Of a stretch of DNA of 64,000 nucleotides, positions 1 to 11,488 are shown piece by piece. A program made the translations under genes and the position numbers. Position 1 is the stretch's first letter. Every line of letters begins with the position of its first letter. The notes under the pieces are model-generated. The model was not told the DNA's origin and did not search any database. It saw only the letters and a program-made list of their open reading frames with translations. Source of the stretch: Paraburkholderia caballeronis (GTDB taxonomy: Bacteria; Pseudomonadota; Gammaproteobacteria; Burkholderiales; Burkholderiaceae); NCBI RefSeq assembly GCF_900104845.1, contig NZ_FNSR01000001.1, forward strand, positions 3,644,916 through 3,708,915. The letters run 5' to 3'.

Positions 1-192
1 GCGGCCGGAAACGCGGGCAGCGGCATTGCAACCGCGCCAGCGGAACCCGCAGGCCCTTCCACGCCTCAACCACCGTCACCGAATAACGGCTTAGCCGCAC
101 CGGCCGGCAATGCAGCAAACGCCGCAGCAAACGCCGCGCCCAGCATTCCGCAGCCCGACGATACCGCCGCTCCTGCGCCCGCGAAACCCTGA
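1..192 (+). CDS. C-terminal tail of an unidentified Ala/Pro-rich protein (partial)
   Basis: Reading frame 1 is open from the first base to a TGA at 190-192 and encodes 63 residues made almost only of Ala, Pro, Asn, Gly and Ser. This looks like a disordered C-terminal tail, common at the end of Burkholderia envelope and periplasmic proteins. The gene starts outside the window and no domain is visible, so no function can be given. The frame choice rests on composition and on the clean stop; it could still be a chance open frame in GC-rich DNA. Confidence 0.5.
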   Translation, partial: AAGNAGSGIATAPAEPAGPSTPQPPSPNNGLAAPAGNAANAAANAAPSIPQPDDTAAPAPAKP

Positions 193-450
193 CTGGCCGT
201 CCGCGACCGCCCGCACGATCACTCACGCCCCCGCGCGAAACGCACGAAATCGCGGACCGGCGCATACTTCCGGAAACACCCTGCCGCACCGCGCACGACG
301 ACAACGAACAACCGACGAAAACGATCCGCGCGACCCTTTCCGCTATGACCGACCATCGAGGCGCGCCGCTTGCTCGCCTCGGGATGCCCTACCCAGCAGC
401 ACCTGGCAACTGGCCTCACTCCCGCCACTCAACGCGAAGGAGGAAACCTC

Positions 451-1239
451 ATGCAAGTGACTGTCAACGGCATCGACACCCGCTACGTGCTCGACGACGA
501 AAGCGGCGGCCCATGGCTCACGTTCGTGCATCAACTCGGCGGCGACCTGTCGGTCTGGGATCAGCTCGCCGGCCATTTCCGCCATCAGTACACGGTGATG
601 CGCTACGACGTGCGCGGCCACGGCTCGACCGCGGTGTCGCCGAATCCGTTCTCGATCGCGGATCTCGCGGCCGACCTGAACACGCTGCTCGACGCGCTCG
701 GCGCAACGAACACGCATCTGGTCGGGCTGTCGATGGGCGGCATGATCGCGCAGCGGTTCGCGCTCGATCGTCCGTCGCGGGTCGCGTCGCTGACGCTCGC
801 GGACACCGCGAGCCGCACGCCACAGGACGCGCGTCCGATGTGGGAGCAGCGCGCAGCCATGGTACGGCGCGACGGCATCGCGGCGATCGCGGACGCCACG
901 CTCGACCGCTGGCTCACCGCCGATTTCCGGCATCGTCACCCGGAAGCGGTCGAACAAATTTGTGACGTTTTATTACGGACTTCTTCGGAAGGCTACGCGA
1001 TGGCATGCGATGCGCTGCGCGAGTTCGATGCGCACGAAGCGCTTCGCGATCTTCGCGTCCGCACGCTCGCCGTGGCGGGCCGCCACGACACCGGCACGCC
1101 GCCTGCGGCGACGAAGGCGCTTGCCGATGCGATAGGCGGCGCGCAATTCGAAATGCTCGACGCCGCACATCTGGCCCCGGTCGAAGAGGCGCACCGCTTC
1201 GCAGCGCTGCTTGAAACGTTTCTGCATCCGCGGGTCTAA
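451..1239 (+). CDS. alpha/beta hydrolase, 3-oxoadipate enol-lactonase (PcaD)-like
   Basis: 262-residue single-domain alpha/beta hydrolase. The nucleophile elbow GLSMGG places the catalytic Ser at residue 94; the acid is likely the Asp in GRHDTG and the base the His in DAAHLAP. The oxyanion region is FVHQLGG, and the DVRGHGST loop is typical of 3-oxoadipate enol-lactonases, which open the enol-lactone to 3-oxoadipate in the cytoplasm. The start at 451 is chosen because GGAGG lies just upstream; the open frame extends further 5' without a ribosome site. No other pca genes are near, so the true substrate may differ. Family is sure, substrate only likely. Confidence 0.8.
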   Translation: MQVTVNGIDTRYVLDDESGGPWLTFVHQLGGDLSVWDQLAGHFRHQYTVMRYDVRGHGSTAVSPNPFSIADLAADLNTLLDALGATNTHLVGLSMGGMIAQRFALDRPSRVASLTLADTASRTPQDARPMWEQRAAMVRRDGIAAIADATLDRWLTADFRHRHPEAVEQICDVLLRTSSEGYAMACDALREFDAHEALRDLRVRTLAVAGRHDTGTPPAATKALADAIGGAQFEMLDAAHLAPVEEAHRFAALLETFLHPRV

Positions 1240-1364
1240 CCACCTGCGAGTGCCGGTACGCAGAAAGAGAGAGGTGATCGGGTCCACCCCTTGAATTCCG
1301 TCATGAACGCTCCACGTAGGGATCGAAGGATGCCAAAGGGAGCACAGGAAAAAGGAGTGTCGCC

Positions 1365-1622
1365 ATGCAGATGATCTACAACAGCCCCAACTATTGCGTT
1401 GTTGAGTTTCCCCCGCAGGACGGCCATGTTGCGATGAAGTCCGGCGGATACGAAATCGTGGACAAGAACGCGCGGCGAGAACTCTTCATCGACGGCGCGA
1501 TGGCGGCACGCTTTCGCGAGGACGTACAGAAGCTGATGGACACGGAGCAGTCGCTCGACGAAGTGGACGAGTTCCTCGGCCAGTTCGACAGCCTGATGCA
1601 GCACCCGGTCGTTCTGCACTGA
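1365..1622 (+). CDS. DUF3567 domain protein
   Basis: 85-residue acidic cytoplasmic protein that begins MQMIYNSPNY and contains the YEIVDKNARRE segment typical of DUF3567, a small betaproteobacterial family of unknown function. AAAGGAG lies 7-10 nt before the ATG. A strong intrinsic terminator follows 33 nt after the stop, so it is probably its own short transcription unit lying just before the methionine synthase genes. No enzymatic motif is visible. Confidence 0.85.
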   Translation: MQMIYNSPNYCVVEFPPQDGHVAMKSGGYEIVDKNARRELFIDGAMAARFREDVQKLMDTEQSLDEVDEFLGQFDSLMQHPVVLH

Positions 1623-1654
1623 CTGATCTGCGCAGACGACACCCGCACTCTCCG

Positions 1655-1690
1655 AAACCCCATCCGGCCTGCCGGATGGGGTTTGTTTTT
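1655..1690 (+). terminator. intrinsic terminator after the DUF3567 gene
   Basis: Perfect 14-bp stem (AAACCCCATCCGGC at 1655-1668 against 1671-1684) followed by GTTTTT. It separates the DUF3567 transcript from the methionine synthase genes. Confidence 0.9.
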
Positions 1691-1763
1691 GGCGGGTCCG
1701 CTCCGCGCCCCCCGGCCTTGTCCGGCGACCGCGCCCCGCGCGGCGCACCGCCGCGGCAACGGC

Positions 1764-1769
1764 TACAAT
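1764..1769 (+). promoter_or_regulatory. possible -10 element for the methionine synthase genes
   Basis: TACAAT matches five of six bases of the sigma-70 -10 consensus, lies between the terminator and the first methionine synthase ATG (about 43 nt upstream), and stands out in otherwise very GC-rich DNA. I see no good -35 hexamer at 16-18 nt. I also see no cobalamin or SAM riboswitch core in the leader. Confidence 0.35.
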
Positions 1770-1811
1770 AACGGGTTTCCCCGACCAGCCGGCCTTTCGC
1801 CGCCGTCCGCC

Positions 1812-2882
1812 ATGAACCAGTCCGCCGCTTTCGACGCTTCCGCTGCCCCCGCCCGCGCCTATACGCGCGGCGCCGCGCTTCCCGCGCTCCTCGCGTCGCG
1901 CATCCTGATCCTCGACGGCGCGATGGGCACGATGATCCAGCGCTACAAGCTCGACGAAGCCGCATATCGCGGCGAGCGCTTCAAGGATTTCCCGCGCGAC
2001 GTGAAGGGCAACAACGAACTGCTGTCGATCACGCAGCCGCAGATCATCGGCGAAATTCACGACCAGTATCTCGCGGCCGGCGCGGACATCATCGAGACCA
2101 ACACGTTCGGCGCGACGACGGTCGCGCAGGCCGACTACGGGATGGAAGCCCTCGTCGACGAAATGAACGTCGCGTCCGCGAAACTCGCGCGCGCCGCGTG
2201 CGAGCGCTATTCGACGCCGGACAAGCCGCGCTTCGTCGCCGGCGCGATCGGGCCGACGCCGAAAACCGCGAGCATTTCGCCGGACGTGAACGACCCGGGC
2301 GCGCGCAACGTCACGTTCGACGAACTGCGCGCCGCGTACTATCAGCAGGCGAAGGCGCTGCTCGACGGCGGCGCGGACCTGTTCCTCGTCGAAACGATCT
2401 TCGACACGCTGAACGCGAAGGCCGCGCTGTTCGCGCTCGACCAGTTGTTCGAGGACACCGGCGAACTGCTGCCGATCATGATATCCGGCACCGTCACCGA
2501 CGCGTCCGGCCGCATCCTGTCCGGGCAGACGGTCGAGGCGTTCTGGAATTCGCTGCGCCACGCAAGGCCGCTCACGTTCGGCCTGAACTGCGCGCTCGGC
2601 GCGGCGCTGATGCGCCCGTACATCGCCGAGCTGTCGAAGCTGTGCGACACCTATGTGTCGTGCTACCCGAACGCCGGCCTGCCGAACCCGATGAGCGACA
2701 CCGGCTTCGACGAAACGCCGGCCGACACGTCCGGGCTGTTGAAGGAGTTCGCGACCGCCGGCCTCGTGAACATCGCGGGCGGCTGCTGCGGCACGACGCC
2801 CGAGCACATCGCGGCGATCGCGAAAGCGCTCGCCGAAGTGAAGCCGCGCCGCTGGCCCGGCCAGTATCGCGACGCGGCCTGA
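1812..2882 (+). CDS. metH: methionine synthase, homocysteine-binding module (MetH N-terminal part as separate gene)
   Basis: 356 residues matching the first module of cobalamin-dependent methionine synthase (about residues 1-353 of the 1227-residue E. coli enzyme), which binds zinc and homocysteine. The opening DGAMGTMIQ, the GLNCALGA cysteine and the GGCCGTTP cysteine pair form the Zn site. The frame stops before the pterin-binding module, which follows as a separate gene after 145 nt. The two products together (356 + 905 residues) equal one full enzyme. The start at 1812 lacks a strong Shine-Dalgarno, but the homology begins soon after it. Confidence 0.93.
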   Translation: MNQSAAFDASAAPARAYTRGAALPALLASRILILDGAMGTMIQRYKLDEAAYRGERFKDFPRDVKGNNELLSITQPQIIGEIHDQYLAAGADIIETNTFGATTVAQADYGMEALVDEMNVASAKLARAACERYSTPDKPRFVAGAIGPTPKTASISPDVNDPGARNVTFDELRAAYYQQAKALLDGGADLFLVETIFDTLNAKAALFALDQLFEDTGELLPIMISGTVTDASGRILSGQTVEAFWNSLRHARPLTFGLNCALGAALMRPYIAELSKLCDTYVSCYPNAGLPNPMSDTGFDETPADTSGLLKEFATAGLVNIAGGCCGTTPEHIAAIAKALAEVKPRRWPGQYRDAA

Positions 2883-3027
2883 CCCGCGCCGGCCGCCGCC
2901 AGGCAAGTACAGTACAAGCCAGCAACGAGAACGAACGAGCGGAGCCGCGCGACGCCCCCCGCGCCGCGCGGCGACCAACCCGGGCAACAGTGAAGCCCGC
3001 GAACCATCCAAGATCCGGTCCCACGCC

Positions 3028-5745
<2,718 letters not shown>

Positions 5746-5970
5746 CCCGCCAGCCGGGGCGCGCCACGGCCCGCGGCGCTCCGCCGCGCCGGCCGTTGCA
5801 CCGGACCGACATATCCGGATTGCTAGCCTGAATATTTCGCGCGCGCTATTTTTCGGCTGTGTAAGCTCATCCGGCAATACCCTGAGCCGGGTGCGGCACG
5901 GCGCGTCCAGCCGCCCCGGCGGTTCGTCAGCACATCCTTAAAAGCAGCAACCGTCAACGGAGAAAACCCC

Positions 5971-6198
5971 ATGAAAAAGCTGGTGTTGATGCTGGCAGCG
6001 ACCGGCATCGCGGTGCTCGCGCAGCCATCGTTCGCGCAGACCGCCGCGCCGCAGGAATCGAGCGCGGCAACGTCGTATTCGGCGCCGACCGTCAAGCACG
6101 TGAAGAAGCCGAAGGCCGCGAAAACCACGAAGAAGCACTGGTGGAAGAAGAAAAAGGCCGCCTCGGCGCCCGACGCGGCCGCGCCGGCCAGCCAGTAA
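5971..6198 (+). CDS. small exported lysine-rich protein of unknown function
   Basis: 75 residues: a Sec-type signal peptide (MKKLVLMLAATGIAVLAQPSFA, cleavage after SFA) and a mature part of about 53 residues with the core VKHVKKPKAAKTTKKHWWKKKK and an Ala-rich tail. GGAG lies 9 nt before the ATG. The mature protein is strongly basic, with a paired Trp between lysine blocks, which would suit binding to anionic polymers or membranes in the periplasm, but I do not recognise a family. A terminator follows 53 nt after the stop. Confidence 0.7.
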   Translation: MKKLVLMLAATGIAVLAQPSFAQTAAPQESSAATSYSAPTVKHVKKPKAAKTTKKHWWKKKKAASAPDAAAPASQ

Positions 6199-6251
6199 CA
6201 CGCGACGGCCGCCGCCCGCGCCGTTTTCTCGCGCGCGAAAGGCACAAAAGC

Positions 6252-6280
6252 AAAGAGCCCGCGGCAGGCGGGCTCTTTTT
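6252..6280 (+). terminator. terminator shared by the basic exported protein and the DUF1840 gene
   Basis: Stem of 11 bp (AAAGAGCCCGC at 6252-6262 with 6268-6278) followed by a T run on the plus strand. An A-rich stretch on the left side would also supply U residues to a minus-strand transcript, so it can serve the convergent DUF1840 gene too. Confidence 0.85.
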
Positions 6281-6329
6281 CATCGTGCGTCCGGATACGT
6301 GACCCGGAGCCTCATCGCGGCGCGCGCGC

Positions 6330-6656
6330 TCACAGCCCCCACACGATATCGCTCTGCTCCTTGCGTGCCGCGCGCAGCATGTCGAGGAACGGATATGCGC
6401 GCTGCGCGAGGCCGACCGGCACTTCGTGCGGCTCGTGGCCGTCCTCGCCGTCGTGGAAATGGCCCTCGTGTTCCGCGCGCTCCTGCTTGTCGGTCGCGAT
6501 CGCGGCTTCGAGTTTGGCGATCGCGGCATCGAGTTCGTCGTGGGTGATTACACCGCGCGGGCCGAGCCGCTTGCCGATGATGCCGAGCAGGTATTGCGCG
6601 AGATTCTCCAGCATCGTCACGTCCGGCGACGCATGGCATTTGAAAGTGACCAGCAT
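6330..6656 (-). CDS. DUF1840 domain protein
   Basis: 108 residues beginning MLVTFKCHASPDVTML, the signature opening of DUF1840, a small cytoplasmic family found mainly in betaproteobacteria and often near argS or envelope genes. The ATG at 6656 has AAAGGGAG 6 nt upstream; the frame stays open further 5' but without a ribosome site. The middle has a His/Glu-rich loop (EHEGHFHDGEDGHEPHE) that could bind a metal. Function is unknown. Confidence 0.85.
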   Translation of the reverse strand: MLVTFKCHASPDVTMLENLAQYLLGIIGKRLGPRGVITHDELDAAIAKLEAAIATDKQERAEHEGHFHDGEDGHEPHEVPVGLAQRAYPFLDMLRAARKEQSDIVWGL

Positions 6657-6790
6657 GTCTGCTCCCTTTTGTTTATGTCGCTGTCGCGTCGCATCCCGCG
6701 AGCGCGGCAACGCGGCGAGTGGCCCCGCCGGTCCGACAGGCGCGGCCACTGCCGCGCGTCCGGCCGCCGCCGGGCATACCGTTACACATA

Positions 6791-6807
6791 TTAGCACCTG
6801 CTAAAAT
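6791..6807 (+). promoter_or_regulatory. promoter-proximal inverted repeat upstream of argS
   Basis: TTAGCA-CC-TGCTAA is a perfect 6-bp inverted repeat at 6791-6804, overlapping a -10-like TAAAAT at 6802-6807. It lies between the divergent DUF1840 and argS genes, in a 343-nt gap otherwise without visible features. This placement suggests an operator over the argS promoter. The -35 region is weak (TTACAC at 6782-6787, spacing short). Confidence 0.4.
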
Positions 6808-6999
6808 CCGTCTGGACGGAATTACCCGCGGGCGCCGGAACCTGCCGGAACCCGCTGGGGACGCCCGGCCGCCTGCGGCGACGCGCGCGAGAGCCCCGCT
6901 CCGGCCGGGCGCGGCGCCCGTCCCTCACCGCTTGTTCGATGGAGCCGGCCACGCCGCGCCGGCCCTTCCCCGATTACCCGCACAGGACCTGCAATCAGC

Positions 7000-8784
7000 A
7001 TGCTGCCCGCACAGAAACACACCCTGGAGACCCTGATCGCCGGCGCCGTCGCACACGTTGCGAAGGCCGCCGAAGGCGCGGCCGATGCCGCGTTCGTCGC
7101 TCCGCCGATCACGCTGGAGCGGCCCAAGGTCGCCGCGCACGGCGACGTCGCGTGCAACGTTGCGATGCAGCTCGCGAAACCGCTGCGCGCGAATCCGCGC
7201 CAGCTCGCGCAGCAGATCGTCGATGCGCTGGTCGCGCAGCCCGGCGCAACCGGCCTGATCGAGTCGGCCGAAGTAGCCGGCCCCGGCTTCATCAACCTGC
7301 GCATCGCGGCCGCCGCGAAGCGCGCGGTCGTCGGCGAAGTGTTCGCCGCGCGCGAAGCGTTCGGCCGCTCGCAGCGCGAAGCCGGCAAGCGCGTGCTGGT
7401 CGAGTTCGTGTCCGCGAATCCGACCGGCCCGCTGCACGTCGGCCACGGCCGCCAGGCCACGCTCGGCGACGCGCTGTCGAACGTGCTCGCGTCGCAGGGT
7501 TATGCGGTGCACCGCGAGTTCTACTACAACGACGCGGGCGTGCAGATCCAGAACCTCGCGGTCTCCACCCAGGCGCGCGCGCGCGGCCTGAAGCCCGGCG
7601 ACGCGAACTGGCCCGAGGCCGCGTACAACGGCGAATACATCGCGGACATCGCGCGCGACTACCTCGCGGGCGCGACGGTCGCCGCGAAGGACGGCGAGCC
7701 GGTCAAGGGCGCGGGCGACCCCGAGGATCTCGACGCGATCCGCCGTTTCGCGGTCGCGTATCTGCGCCACGAGCAGGATCTCGACCTGCAGGCGTTCGGC
7801 GTGAAGTTCGACCAGTACTACCTGGAGTCGTCGCTGTATCGCGAAGGCCGCGTGCAGAAGACCGTCGACGCGCTCGTCGCGGCCGGCGCGACCTACGAGC
7901 AGGACGGCGCGCTGTGGCTCAAGACGACCGACTACGACGACGACAAGGACCGCGTGATGCGCAAGTCCGACGGCACCTACACGTACTTCGTGCCGGACGT
8001 CGCATACCACGTGACGAAGTGGGAGCGCGGCTTCACGAAGGTGATCAACGTGCAGGGCTCGGACCACCACGGCACGATCGCGCGCGTGCGCGCGGGCCTG
8101 CAATGCCTCGGCATCGGCATCCCGAAGGGCTACCCCGACTACGTGCTGCACAAGATGGTCACGGTGATGCGCGACGGCCAGGAAGTGAAGATCTCGAAGC
8201 GCGCGGGCAGCTATGTGACCGTGCGCGACCTGATCGAATGGTCGGGCGGCGCGACGCCGGACAGCGAAACCGCGTCGGGCGCGATCGACGAGGCGACCAT
8301 CCGCCGCGGCCGCGATGCGGTCCGCTTCTTCCTGATTTCCCGCAAGGCCGACACGGAGTTCGTGTTCGACATCGACCTCGCGCTGAAGCAGAACGACGAG
8401 AACCCGGTGTACTACGTGCAGTACGCGCATGCCCGCATCTCGTCGGTGATCGCCGAATGGAAGTCGCGCCATCAGGGCGACGAAGCCGCGCTGCCCGGCG
8501 TGGACCTCGCGCCGCTCGCGAGCGAACGCGCGCTCGCGCTGATCGCGAAGCTCGGCGAATTCCCGGACATGCTCGCGCACGCGGCCGACGAACTCGCGCC
8601 GCACGCGGTTGCGTTCTACCTGCGTGAACTCGCCGCGGAGTTTCACTCGTTCTACAATGCCGAACGCGTTCTCGTGGACGACGCGGCCGAGCGCGACGCG
8701 CGCGTCGCGCTGCTCGCGGCAACGCGCCAGGTGCTCGCCAACGGCCTCGCGATGATCGGCGTATCCGCGCCCGAGCGGATGTAA
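7000..8784 (+). CDS. argS: arginyl-tRNA synthetase
   Basis: 594-residue class I aminoacyl-tRNA synthetase that charges tRNA-Arg in the cytoplasm. The Add1 N-terminal domain is followed by the HIGH-type signature HVGHG (His146-His149) within [12 protein letters not shown], then the KMSKS-like KISKR at 397-401 and a DALR-type anticodon-binding C-terminus ending APERM. Length and order fit the family. It opens a plus-strand series of cell-envelope genes (SPOR protein, dsbA, SDR), with 96 nt to the next start, so co-transcription is likely. Confidence 0.97.
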   Translation: MLPAQKHTLETLIAGAVAHVAKAAEGAADAAFVAPPITLERPKVAAHGDVACNVAMQLAKPLRANPRQLAQQIVDALVAQPGATGLIESAEVAGPGFINLRIAAAAKRAVVGEVFAAREAFGRSQREAGKRVLVEFVSANPTGPLHVGHGRQATLGDALSNVLASQGYAVHREFYYNDAGVQIQNLAVSTQARARGLKPGDANWPEAAYNGEYIADIARDYLAGATVAAKDGEPVKGAGDPEDLDAIRRFAVAYLRHEQDLDLQAFGVKFDQYYLESSLYREGRVQKTVDALVAAGATYEQDGALWLKTTDYDDDKDRVMRKSDGTYTYFVPDVAYHVTKWERGFTKVINVQGSDHHGTIARVRAGLQCLGIGIPKGYPDYVLHKMVTVMRDGQEVKISKRAGSYVTVRDLIEWSGGATPDSETASGAIDEATIRRGRDAVRFFLISRKADTEFVFDIDLALKQNDENPVYYVQYAHARISSVIAEWKSRHQGDEAALPGVDLAPLASERALALIAKLGEFPDMLAHAADELAPHAVAFYLRELAAEFHSFYNAERVLVDDAAERDARVALLAATRQVLANGLAMIGVSAPERM

Positions 8785-8880
8785 CGCGCCCGCCGGCCTA
8801 TCCGGAGCGACATGTTTGGGGCCGCCCGCGCGCCGCGGCCGGCCCTTCCACGATTCTCTTGTTTGCAGGTGATTCAGACG

Positions 8881-9666
8881 ATGGCAAAACCGCGCCGCAC
8901 TACAAAACAGTCGAAGCAGTCCGGGGGAACCTTTCTGGGCATCGTGCTGGGCCTGATCGTCGGCCTGGCGATCGCGGTGGTGGTGGCGCTCTACATCACG
9001 CGCGCGCCGACGCCGTTCGTGTCGAAGGTCGCGCCGCCCGCCGCCGCGCCGGACAACGGCGCAAGCCAGTCCCAGCAATACGATCCGAACCGCGTGCTGC
9101 AAGGCAAGTCGCCCGGCCAGCCGGTGCCGCAGGCCGCGCAGCCGACGCCGCCGAACACCGCGCCCGGCCAGTCCACCGCGCAGTCGCAATCGTCGGGCAT
9201 GCTCGACGAGCCGCAGATCGTCGAAGTGCCGCCGGCCGGCGCAAGCGCGGGCGTCGCGCCCGCTCCCGGCGCGGCGAACGGCGTCGCGGTCGCGCCGAAG
9301 CCGTCCAGCGGCGATACCGGCACGGCCGCGAAGAAGCCGCAACCGGCCGCCAGCGCGCCGGCACAGGCGCTCGCCAACAACCCGCCGTCGAAGCCTGCGC
9401 AGGCGGCGCCCGCGCCCGGCGACGCGAACACCGGCTACTTCCTGCAGGTCGGCGCGTACAAGACGTCCGCCGACGCCGAGCAGCAGCGCGCGCGGCTCGC
9501 GTTCCAGGGCTTCGAATCGAAGGTCACCCAGCGCGATGCGGGCGGTGTCACGTATTATCGTGTGCGCATCGGACCGTTCGCGAAGTTCGAGGACATGAAC
9601 TCCACGCGTCAGCGGCTGTCCGATGCGGGCGTCGATACTGCGGTGATCCGCTTTACGAAGCAGTAA
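8881..9666 (+). CDS. SPOR-domain membrane protein (FtsN-like)
   Basis: 261 residues: a short basic cytoplasmic tail, one membrane helix at about 18-40, a long Pro/Ala/Gln-rich linker, and a C-terminal SPOR domain from about residue 183 (NTGYFLQVGAYKTSADAEQQ to the end). SPOR domains bind septal peptidoglycan stripped of stem peptides, and this layout is that of FtsN-type division proteins. The ATG at 8881 is favoured over an in-frame ATG at 8812 because the domain layout begins there and AGGTGA lies upstream. It sits between argS and dsbA, as in other Burkholderia. Confidence 0.88.
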   Translation: MAKPRRTTKQSKQSGGTFLGIVLGLIVGLAIAVVVALYITRAPTPFVSKVAPPAAAPDNGASQSQQYDPNRVLQGKSPGQPVPQAAQPTPPNTAPGQSTAQSQSSGMLDEPQIVEVPPAGASAGVAPAPGAANGVAVAPKPSSGDTGTAAKKPQPAASAPAQALANNPPSKPAQAAPAPGDANTGYFLQVGAYKTSADAEQQRARLAFQGFESKVTQRDAGGVTYYRVRIGPFAKFEDMNSTRQRLSDAGVDTAVIRFTKQ

Positions 9667-9840
9667 CACGCTCCCGCTGCCGCATCCGGCCGCTTCGGCG
9701 GCCGGCCTCGCGGCGAAGCCGGTACAACGCAGCACCGACTGTCGGAACGGCCCGCCCGGCGCGTATCGCGTCGGCAGACCGCGCCGTCAACGAGCGGCGG
9801 GCGATTGCCCGCCGATGCACGTCAACGTGGGTTACACGAC

Positions 9841-10482
9841 ATGAAAAGACTCCTCGGTTCGCTATTGCTTTCCTTTTCGCTGATCGCCGCCGGCGGTGCG
9901 CAGGCCTCGCCCGCCGCGCCGGTCGCCAACAAGGACTACACGGTCCTGAAGACGCCGCAGCCGGTCGACGTGCCGCCCGGCAAGATCGAAGTGATCGAAT
10001 TCTTCTGGTACGGCTGTCCGCACTGCAACGAATTCAACCCGTTCCTCGAAGCGTGGATCAAGAAGCAGGAGCCGGACGTCGTGTTCAGGCGCGTGCCGGT
10101 TGCGTTCCGCGACGACTTCATCCCGCACTCGAAGATGTTCTATGCGCTCGACGCGCTCGGCCTCGCGCAGAAGCTGACGCCGGTGGTGTTCCACGAGATC
10201 CACGTGAACAAGAACTACCTGCTCACGCCGGAAGACCAGGCGAAGTTCCTCGCGACCCAGGGCGTCGATCCGAAGAAGTACATGGAAGCGTACAACTCGT
10301 TCTCGACGCAGAGCGCGCTGAAGCGCGACCAGCAACTGCTCCAGAACTACCAGATCGACGGCGTGCCGACGCTCGCGGTGCAGGGCAAGTACCTGACCGG
10401 CCCGGCATCGACGAACAGCCTGCCGGGCGCGATCCAGGTGCTCGACTATCTGGTCGCGCAGGTTCGCGCAAAGAAGATGTAA
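9841..10482 (+). CDS. dsbA: periplasmic thiol:disulfide oxidoreductase DsbA
   Basis: 213 residues with a signal peptide (cleavage near AQA) and a thioredoxin-fold domain with an inserted helical part. The active site is CPHC (Cys59-Cys62) in FFWYGCPHCNEF, and the cis-Pro loop is GVPTLAVQG. It introduces disulfide bonds into exported proteins. The ATG at 9841 gives a clean signal peptide. The next gene, an SDR, starts 16 nt after the stop, so the two are probably co-transcribed. Confidence 0.95.
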   Translation: MKRLLGSLLLSFSLIAAGGAQASPAAPVANKDYTVLKTPQPVDVPPGKIEVIEFFWYGCPHCNEFNPFLEAWIKKQEPDVVFRRVPVAFRDDFIPHSKMFYALDALGLAQKLTPVVFHEIHVNKNYLLTPEDQAKFLATQGVDPKKYMEAYNSFSTQSALKRDQQLLQNYQIDGVPTLAVQGKYLTGPASTNSLPGAIQVLDYLVAQVRAKKM

Positions 10483-10498
10483 GCCCCGACGCGCCGGC

Positions 10499-11272
10499 AT
10501 GAGCGAACCGTTGAAGGTCTTCATCACCGGCGCGTCGAGCGGGATCGGCCGCGCGCTCGCGGCCGAATACGCGCGGCGCGGCGCGATTCTCGGGCTCGTC
10601 GCGCGCCGCGCCGACGCCCTCGCCGACTTCCGGCAATCCCATCCCGACTGTTCCATCTCGATCTATCCGGCCGACGTGCGCGACGCGGCTGCGCTCGCGC
10701 ATGCGGCGCAGCAGTTCGTCGCGGCGCACGGGCAGCCCGACGTCGTGATCGCGAACGCGGGCGTGAGCCGCGGCGTCGTCACCGGCGAAGGCGACCTCGG
10801 CGCGTTCCGCGACGTGATGGACACCAACTACTTCGGCATGGTCGCGACGTTCGAGCCGTTCGCGGCCGCGATGCGCGACGCGCGCCGCGGCACGCTGGTC
10901 GGCATCGCGAGCGTCGCCGGCGTGCGCGGGCTGCCCGGCTCCGGCGCGTACAGCGCGTCGAAGGCCGCGGCGCTCGCGTACCTCGAATCGCTGCGCGTCG
11001 AGATGCGGCCGGCCGGCGTGAAGGTCGTCACGATCGCGCCCGGCTACATCCGCACGCCGATGACCGCGCGCAACCCGTATCCGATGCCGTTCCTGATGGA
11101 CGTCGAGCGCTTCGCCGCGAAGAGCGCGGACGCGATCGCGCAGGGCCGCGCGTTCGCGGTATTCCCGTGGCCGATGCGGATCGCCGCCGCGCTGCTGCGG
11201 GTGCTGCCGCGCTGGCTGTACGACCGCGCATTCGAGAACGCGCCGCGCAAGCCGCGCGCGGCCGGGCAATAA
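10499..11272 (+). CDS. short-chain dehydrogenase/reductase (SDR)
   Basis: 257-residue classical SDR. The NAD(P)-binding TGASSGIG lies at 10-17, the NAG loop (IANAG) follows, and the catalytic Tyr151 and Lys155 form YSASK. The ending RWLYDRAFENAPRKPRA has a membrane-associating character seen in short lipid or steroid-type SDRs. Substrate cannot be told from sequence. It lies 16 nt behind dsbA. Confidence 0.9.
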   Translation: MSEPLKVFITGASSGIGRALAAEYARRGAILGLVARRADALADFRQSHPDCSISIYPADVRDAAALAHAAQQFVAAHGQPDVVIANAGVSRGVVTGEGDLGAFRDVMDTNYFGMVATFEPFAAAMRDARRGTLVGIASVAGVRGLPGSGAYSASKAAALAYLESLRVEMRPAGVKVVTIAPGYIRTPMTARNPYPMPFLMDVERFAAKSADAIAQGRAFAVFPWPMRIAAALLRVLPRWLYDRAFENAPRKPRAAGQ

Positions 11273-11488
11273 CCGTAAGCCCCTCTGTGGCCATCGTCCC
11301 CGCGCTCAAGCCGCTAACGAATGCGCTTATGCGGATTCGTCGGTTGTCGCGACAATGTCCGTTCGATTAAGCTTGCGGCGACCGGGGCCGAATCGCGACG
11401 CGCTTTCGCAGAGGCGCGCCGACACGACCGAGGCAATCGCGGCGAACCGTGCCGCCACGGCCCGCCACCGCAGATAAACGGAGATCCC

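Noticed and set aside
1623..1811. Possible cobalamin, SAM or SAH riboswitch before methionine synthase
   Set aside because: No conserved core of these riboswitches can be found; the only strong structure is the terminator of the preceding gene.
5746..5830. GC-rich hairpin CGCGGCG-CTC-CGCCGCG after methionine synthase as a terminator
   Set aside because: Short, with no T run; such dyads are frequent at this GC content.
6925..9735. A 936-codon minus-strand frame opposite argS and the SPOR gene
   Set aside because: Antisense shadow of two clearly recognised genes.
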